A DNA stretch of 64,000 bases. Source: Sipunculus nudus. Its lineage: Eukaryota; Annelida; Sipuncula; Golfingiida; Sipunculidae. This document shows, piece after piece, positions 61,601 to 64,000 of this stretch. The first letter of the stretch is position 1. Each line of letters begins with the position of its first letter. The notes beneath the pieces were generated by a model. The model made no database searches. It worked only from the letters and a program-made list of their open reading frames with translations, and was not told the DNA's origin. The position numbers and the translations under genes are program-made. Where the stretch lies: NCBI GenBank assembly GCA_026874595.1, contig CM049308.1, positions 12,790,001 through 12,854,000 on the forward strand. The letters are read 5' to 3'.

Positions 61601-62606
61601 TTACATATCTATTTATTATAATAACAAAATATTTTTTTTCAATAGCTTATCCAGAAATATATCTACAATTTTAGTGTTGGTTTATTTATGTATAAGATTA
61701 ATTATGAAACGTTACCTTTAATTGTATCTGAATCATTCTTCAAATACTGAGATGTACATCATAACAGAACAAGAAGAATGCATTTTTCCATGTGCCAGTA
61801 TGTAAAACTGTGCCAGTATGTACATTGTGACATATACATCATATACAGCAGTTTAGGTCATGAATATGTCAACAGCTGTTAAGGATATTGCATATGATAT
61901 TTTCATCCTTTACAAGAAAGAACTATTTTTACTCTAGCCCACACACCACTTGTGTAACATGCAATGCAAATATACACATATGGTAGTTTGAGCACTATGC
62001 AAAATAGCCACAGATCTGAAGTTGAAACAAATGTTATTGGGTAATTACATAAAATTTATGATTTTATTATTATGTTACTTATTTGATGCTAATTTGGGAA
62101 ATTTTATGATTTTATGCCAGTGTGGGAGGCCTGGTAGTTATTGGTGAGTTTAGTGTTAATCTATCTATGCCCTGGTAAGTTATCATGGCGACACTAAAAG
62201 TTAATGGACGGACAGATGGAGAAACGGTGGGTATACCATAATAGGTCCTGTCATAGACAGGGGTACCAAAAAAATGTAGGGAGGCTGTTTACCAGTTGTT
62301 ACATTTAACATTCAACTTAAGTAAAATTGACTTTACTTCCCTTTTTGTAAACCCCTGTTTCTCAGTTTAAAGATTTGTATTTCAGTTCTATTCAGTTCAT
62401 ACATAACACTGGCCTGTCCAGCTCCTCTACATAACACTGACTAGGCCAGCTCCTCTACATAACACTGACCTGGCCAGCTCCTCTTTACTCAACATCCCAT
62501 TGTGATCTTTGTCCAGATTCAAGTACTGCCCATATACCCTAAGGGCAGACGGAGCAGAAAACCAGTTAGACTCCTGCATGTCTTTGGACAAATCTTCATC
62601 CCGCAA
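51588..62606 (-). CDS. PPP2R3C: PPP2R3C (G5PR), B''-type regulatory subunit of PP2A, C-terminal exons
   Basis: This is the gene-level entry for exons 62470-62606, 59802-59877, 59413-59550, 58181-58308 and one of two terminal exons (54947-55070 or 51588-51699). The frame is continuous and every junction has AG/GT. Recognition rests on WFSAPSALRVYGQYLNLDKD, RVFQECLTYDGEM, DYKTYLDFVLALENRKEP, FQDVKDEIFDMVKP and ILIDLNGFWTYENRE, all very close to vertebrate PPP2R3C. The family binds PP2A (and PP5) catalytic subunits through EF-hand domains and acts in centrosome, cytokinesis and lymphocyte-signalling settings in vertebrates. The first EF-hand loop, DKDHNGMLSKEE, keeps all calcium ligands; the second, near DVQNKSHLNVFD, is degenerate. 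N-terminal exons lie beyond 64000. The gene converges on the Ly6-type gene. Confidence 0.94.
51700..54762. other. Region between the two terminal exons
   Basis: About 3 kb of mostly unique AT-rich DNA. No further exon-like or repeat structure was recognised. The upper end would be 3' UTR or downstream of the proximal terminal exon. Confidence 0.4.
54947..55070 (-). CDS. PPP2R3C: PPP2R3C alternative terminal exon, proximal
   Basis: The acceptor TTTTTGTTGACAG completes AGT (Ser). The protein reads NHGDIVVSILIDLNSFWTYE, then NREVIVPDPREDTQV and SIHG before TAA (54947-54949). A reverse-strand AATAAA at 54763-54768 is a plausible poly(A) signal about 180 bp downstream. The core matches the family C terminus, with Gly to Ser before FWTYENRE. 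Confidence 0.85.
55071..56189 (-). other. PPP2R3C intron between the proximal terminal exon and the 66-bp array
   Basis: AT-rich intron sequence without recognisable features until the tandem array begins near 56190. Confidence 0.4.
56190..58180 (-). repeat. 66-bp tandem array derived from a PPP2R3C exon end and splice donor
   Basis: About 25 well-conserved and several diverged units. On the minus strand each contains TGACTCTTAGTGACCTCATG, TACAG|GTGGGTAGCAGC and a TTGTCCTGACTGATCCTGA phrase. The native exon end reads GGATCACACTCAGTGACC, then TCATAGCCAG|GTAGG. The unit is thus exon 3' end plus donor plus a short intron stretch. Units near the exon (57870-58180) are the most diverged. At 66 bp with no stop, the exon frame stays open (LSDLMYRWVAAE...), giving a 380-codon minus-strand frame at 56408-57550. 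Plus-strand frames of similar length are shadows. Confidence 0.88.
58181..58308 (-). CDS. PPP2R3C: PPP2R3C last shared exon
   Basis: 128 bp, acceptor TGTGATTCCAG, donor GCCAG|GTAGGT. It encodes AIQEQMKLHGQEPVSFQ and KDEIFDMVKPADPF, ending RITLSDLIA plus AG of a Ser codon. In frame, the donor itself reads TAG, so intron retention would terminate translation at once. Its 3' end is the apparent seed of the adjacent 66-bp array. Confidence 0.93.
58580..58661. repeat. (TA)n-(GA)n compound microsatellite
   Basis: About 25 TA units followed by about 16 GA units, in a PPP2R3C intron. Confidence 0.95.
59413..59550 (-). CDS. PPP2R3C: PPP2R3C exon
   Basis: 138 bp, phase 0-0, donor TTCAGG|GTAAGT. It encodes DYKTYLDFVLALENRKEP through LNVFDLNYFFR. 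The acceptor GACTATAG|GACTATAA has an 8-bp direct duplication across the boundary. Confidence 0.94.
59802..59877 (-). CDS. PPP2R3C: PPP2R3C exon
   Basis: 76 bp, acceptor TTCCCTTTTGCAG, donor AAATG|GTATGT. It completes the Arg codon and encodes YGTGTLTDVFLDRVFQEC and the following LTYDGEM, matching the family. Confidence 0.94.
60137..60500. repeat. ~170-bp tandem repeat, three diverged units
   Basis: The phrases GGTGACCTCTGACCTCAT, GGTGACCTCTGACTTCAT and TTGTGACTTCTAACCTCAT recur about 165 bp apart, each followed by TAAATATG(C/T)GTGGA-like text. It lies in a PPP2R3C intron. Confidence 0.65.
60603..60723. repeat. Cluster of palindromes
   Basis: The cluster has three members: a 26-bp palindrome with one mismatch pair (GTTGAGATAGGAATTCC, then AATCTCAAC, 60604-60629), a perfect 18-bp palindrome AGATGGGAATTCCCATCT (60647-60664), and a 30-bp palindrome around CAACTAGTTG (60694-60723). 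Similar half-sites recur between them. Confidence 0.75.
62401..62484 (-). repeat. PPP2R3C: 28-bp triplication across a PPP2R3C splice donor
   Basis: Three units of ACATAACACTG...CCAGCTCCTCT at 62401, 62429 and 62457. The unit at 62457-62484 contains the real exon end and its GGCCAG|GTCAGT donor. The others carry CCTA|GTCAGT and ACAG|GCCAGT versions. Confidence 0.85.
62470..62606 (-). CDS. PPP2R3C: PPP2R3C exon with EF-hand loop
   Basis: 137 bp, acceptor GTTTGATACAG, donor GGCCAG|GTCAGT. It starts in phase 0 (LRDEDLSKDMQESNWFSAPS) and ends after two bases of an Arg codon. The canonical EF-hand loop is near its end. A 28-bp triplication spans its donor (62401-62484). Confidence 0.94.
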
Positions 62607-62720
62607 CTGTATCAAACAGAAAATATCAGTATTAAACAACTGAATTTCATTATCTGAAAGATAATCAGACTTGATACTCACAGACTTATTTGCAAATAAT
62701 TCTTTCATATTTACCATCAT

Positions 62721-63057
62721 GAAATTTTATGGAAAGAGTGCCAGATTTTACATTTATTAGGGGCAAGGTGTTTATTTATAGTTCAGGGAATGTTAATCTG
62801 TTACTAACACACATGATCTGTTAGATTTCTAAAACTAAACAAGGGAAATGCAAAGCTAAGCATCCCTTGCACTGGCATAATTAGAATGGGTGTATCACAC
62901 AGTGTGAAAATGAGGAGGGCAGCTCTCTGGCCTTGACCTTTGCTGCTGAGATCTCAATTTAAATAGGGTTCTTCATCCATGGGTGGGTGAGCCATATATG
63001 CAAGATGAAAGGTTTTGGTCACACAATTTGGCTTAAAATGGGTCCAAAAAGCTTTTA
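62721..63057. other. PPP2R3C intron, nothing recognised
   Basis: Unique intron sequence upstream of the exon at 62606; no further exon of the gene was found to the end of the window. Confidence 0.4.
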
Positions 63058-64000
63058 AGCCCTCAGCCCTTAGGCTGATGGACTATTGTCGTCACCCAAG
63101 CTGTCCGTCTGTCCGTCCATCCTGCGTCCGTTAACTTTTACCTTGTGAGCAGGATATCTGGAAAAGGATTCACCGTCAGAATTTTATTTCCTCCGTAAAG
63201 ATGTATATTGACAAAATCTCGGTCAAGTTCGAAGATGGGTGACCTTGACCTATTTTTACATTTTAGAGCTGATTATAGAAAAACACTTAGATGCTTATTA
63301 CTCAGGAACCATTTGGTGGATTTTCACAAAACTTACTATGATTATTGGGACTGATAGTCTGTACCTGCTACACAAGTTTGGTGGCGCACCTACAATTTCT
63401 GATTTTAAATGAATTTTTCTCGTATTTTTCAACTTTGGGCTTGTGAGCGGGATATCTCTAAAAGGATTCACCGTAGGAATTTTATTTTTTGGGTGAAGAT
63501 GTATATTGACAAAATCTCGGTCAAGTTTGAAGATGGCTGACCTTGACCTATTTTTCTACGTTTTAGAGCTGATTATAGAAAAAACATTTAGAAGCTTATT
63601 TCTCAGGAACCATTGGGTGGATTTTCACAATACTTACTATGATCATAGGGACTGATGGTCTGTAACTGCTGCACAAGTTTGGGGGTGCCACCTACAATTT
63701 CTGATTTTTAATGAATTTTTCTTGGATTTTGAAACTTTGGCCTTGTGAGCGAATATATCTCTAAAAGGATTCACAATAGGAATTTTATTTCTTTGGTGAA
63801 GATGTAAATCGACAAAATCTCGGTCAAGTTCGAAGATGGGTGACCTTGACCTACTTTTTAAGGTCACAGAGCTTATAATAGAATAAAAATTATTTTTCAG
63901 GAAGCATTTGGTGGATTGTTATGAATCATGGTACATACCTCTCCATTTTAAATGTATAACTGAGACATGTACAGATATACATCCATGTGAGAACAGATAT
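63058..64000 (+). repeat. HINE-like element (fourth family), ~300-bp tandem core, runs out of window
   Basis: It starts with a hairpin CAGCCCTTAGGCTG (63065-63078) and GTCCGTCTGTCCGTCC. About three units follow, with TTGTGAGC(A/G)GGATATCT at 63144, 63432 and 63743 and TCTCGGTCAAGTTCGAAGAT in each. A degraded form of the GGTGGCGCCACC palindrome occurs (TTGGTGGCGCACCTAC at about 63389). Confidence 0.6.

Noticed and set aside
62427-62483. Read-through of the PPP2R3C exon past 62470 as coding sequence
   Set aside because: Family alignment leaves the exon at GGCCAG|GTCAGT and resumes at 59877; the read-through part is the 28-bp repeat.

Overview
The window is animal genomic DNA: AT-rich, with intron-split genes, consensus GT/AG splice sites and dense nested transposable elements. 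Helentron-like non-autonomous elements with tandem-repeat cores, Gypsy elements and a tyrosine-recombinase element suggest a marine invertebrate, most likely a mollusc such as a bivalve. That assignment is an inference from repeat style only. Two host genes can be supported; almost everything else is mobile or tandemly repeated DNA.

Left host gene (+ strand, 2829-33676; 5' end outside the window): a secreted or GPI-anchored cysteine-rich receptor-like protein. Five phase-1 exons each encode one furin-like cysteine-rich repeat of about 33 residues. Three further exons encode a Ly6/uPAR (LU) domain with the CCxxxxCN signature and a hydrophobic GPI-signal-like C terminus. Its introns hold most of the transposons: a split-direct-repeat tyrosine-recombinase element (6748-12402), a broken Gypsy element (13498-19084) with a Helentron-like insertion inside its RNase H region, a second complete but mutated Gypsy element with LTRs and a GGTGT target duplication (22248-27002), and a Helentron-like element with a 280-bp tandem core (28303-30201).

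Middle (33.7-50 kb): intergenic DNA built almost wholly of Helentron-like (HINE-like) elements. They share a subterminal inverted repeat built on GCTCAGCTGA, a 3' hairpin and tandem cores of about 300 bp carrying the palindrome GGTGGCGCCACC. A 931-941-bp higher-order repeat lies within 36.3-38.3 kb.

Right host gene (- strand, about 50-62.6 kb; 5' exons outside the window): PPP2R3C (G5PR), an EF-hand B''-type regulatory subunit of protein phosphatase 2A. Four internal exons are clear. There are two alternative terminal exons, each with its own acceptor, open frame, conserved core, stop codon and a possible poly(A) signal. The intron next to the last shared exon holds about 25-30 tandem 66-bp units derived from that exon's own 3' end and splice donor. 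A second exon of the gene has a 28-bp triplication across its donor.

The two strongest candidates for something undescribed are (1) the 5.66-kb element with A1-ORFs-B1-A2-B2 split direct repeats that encodes a tyrosine recombinase and an SGNH hydrolase but no visible reverse transcriptase, and (2) the PPP2R3C splice-donor minisatellite together with the duplicated last exon.
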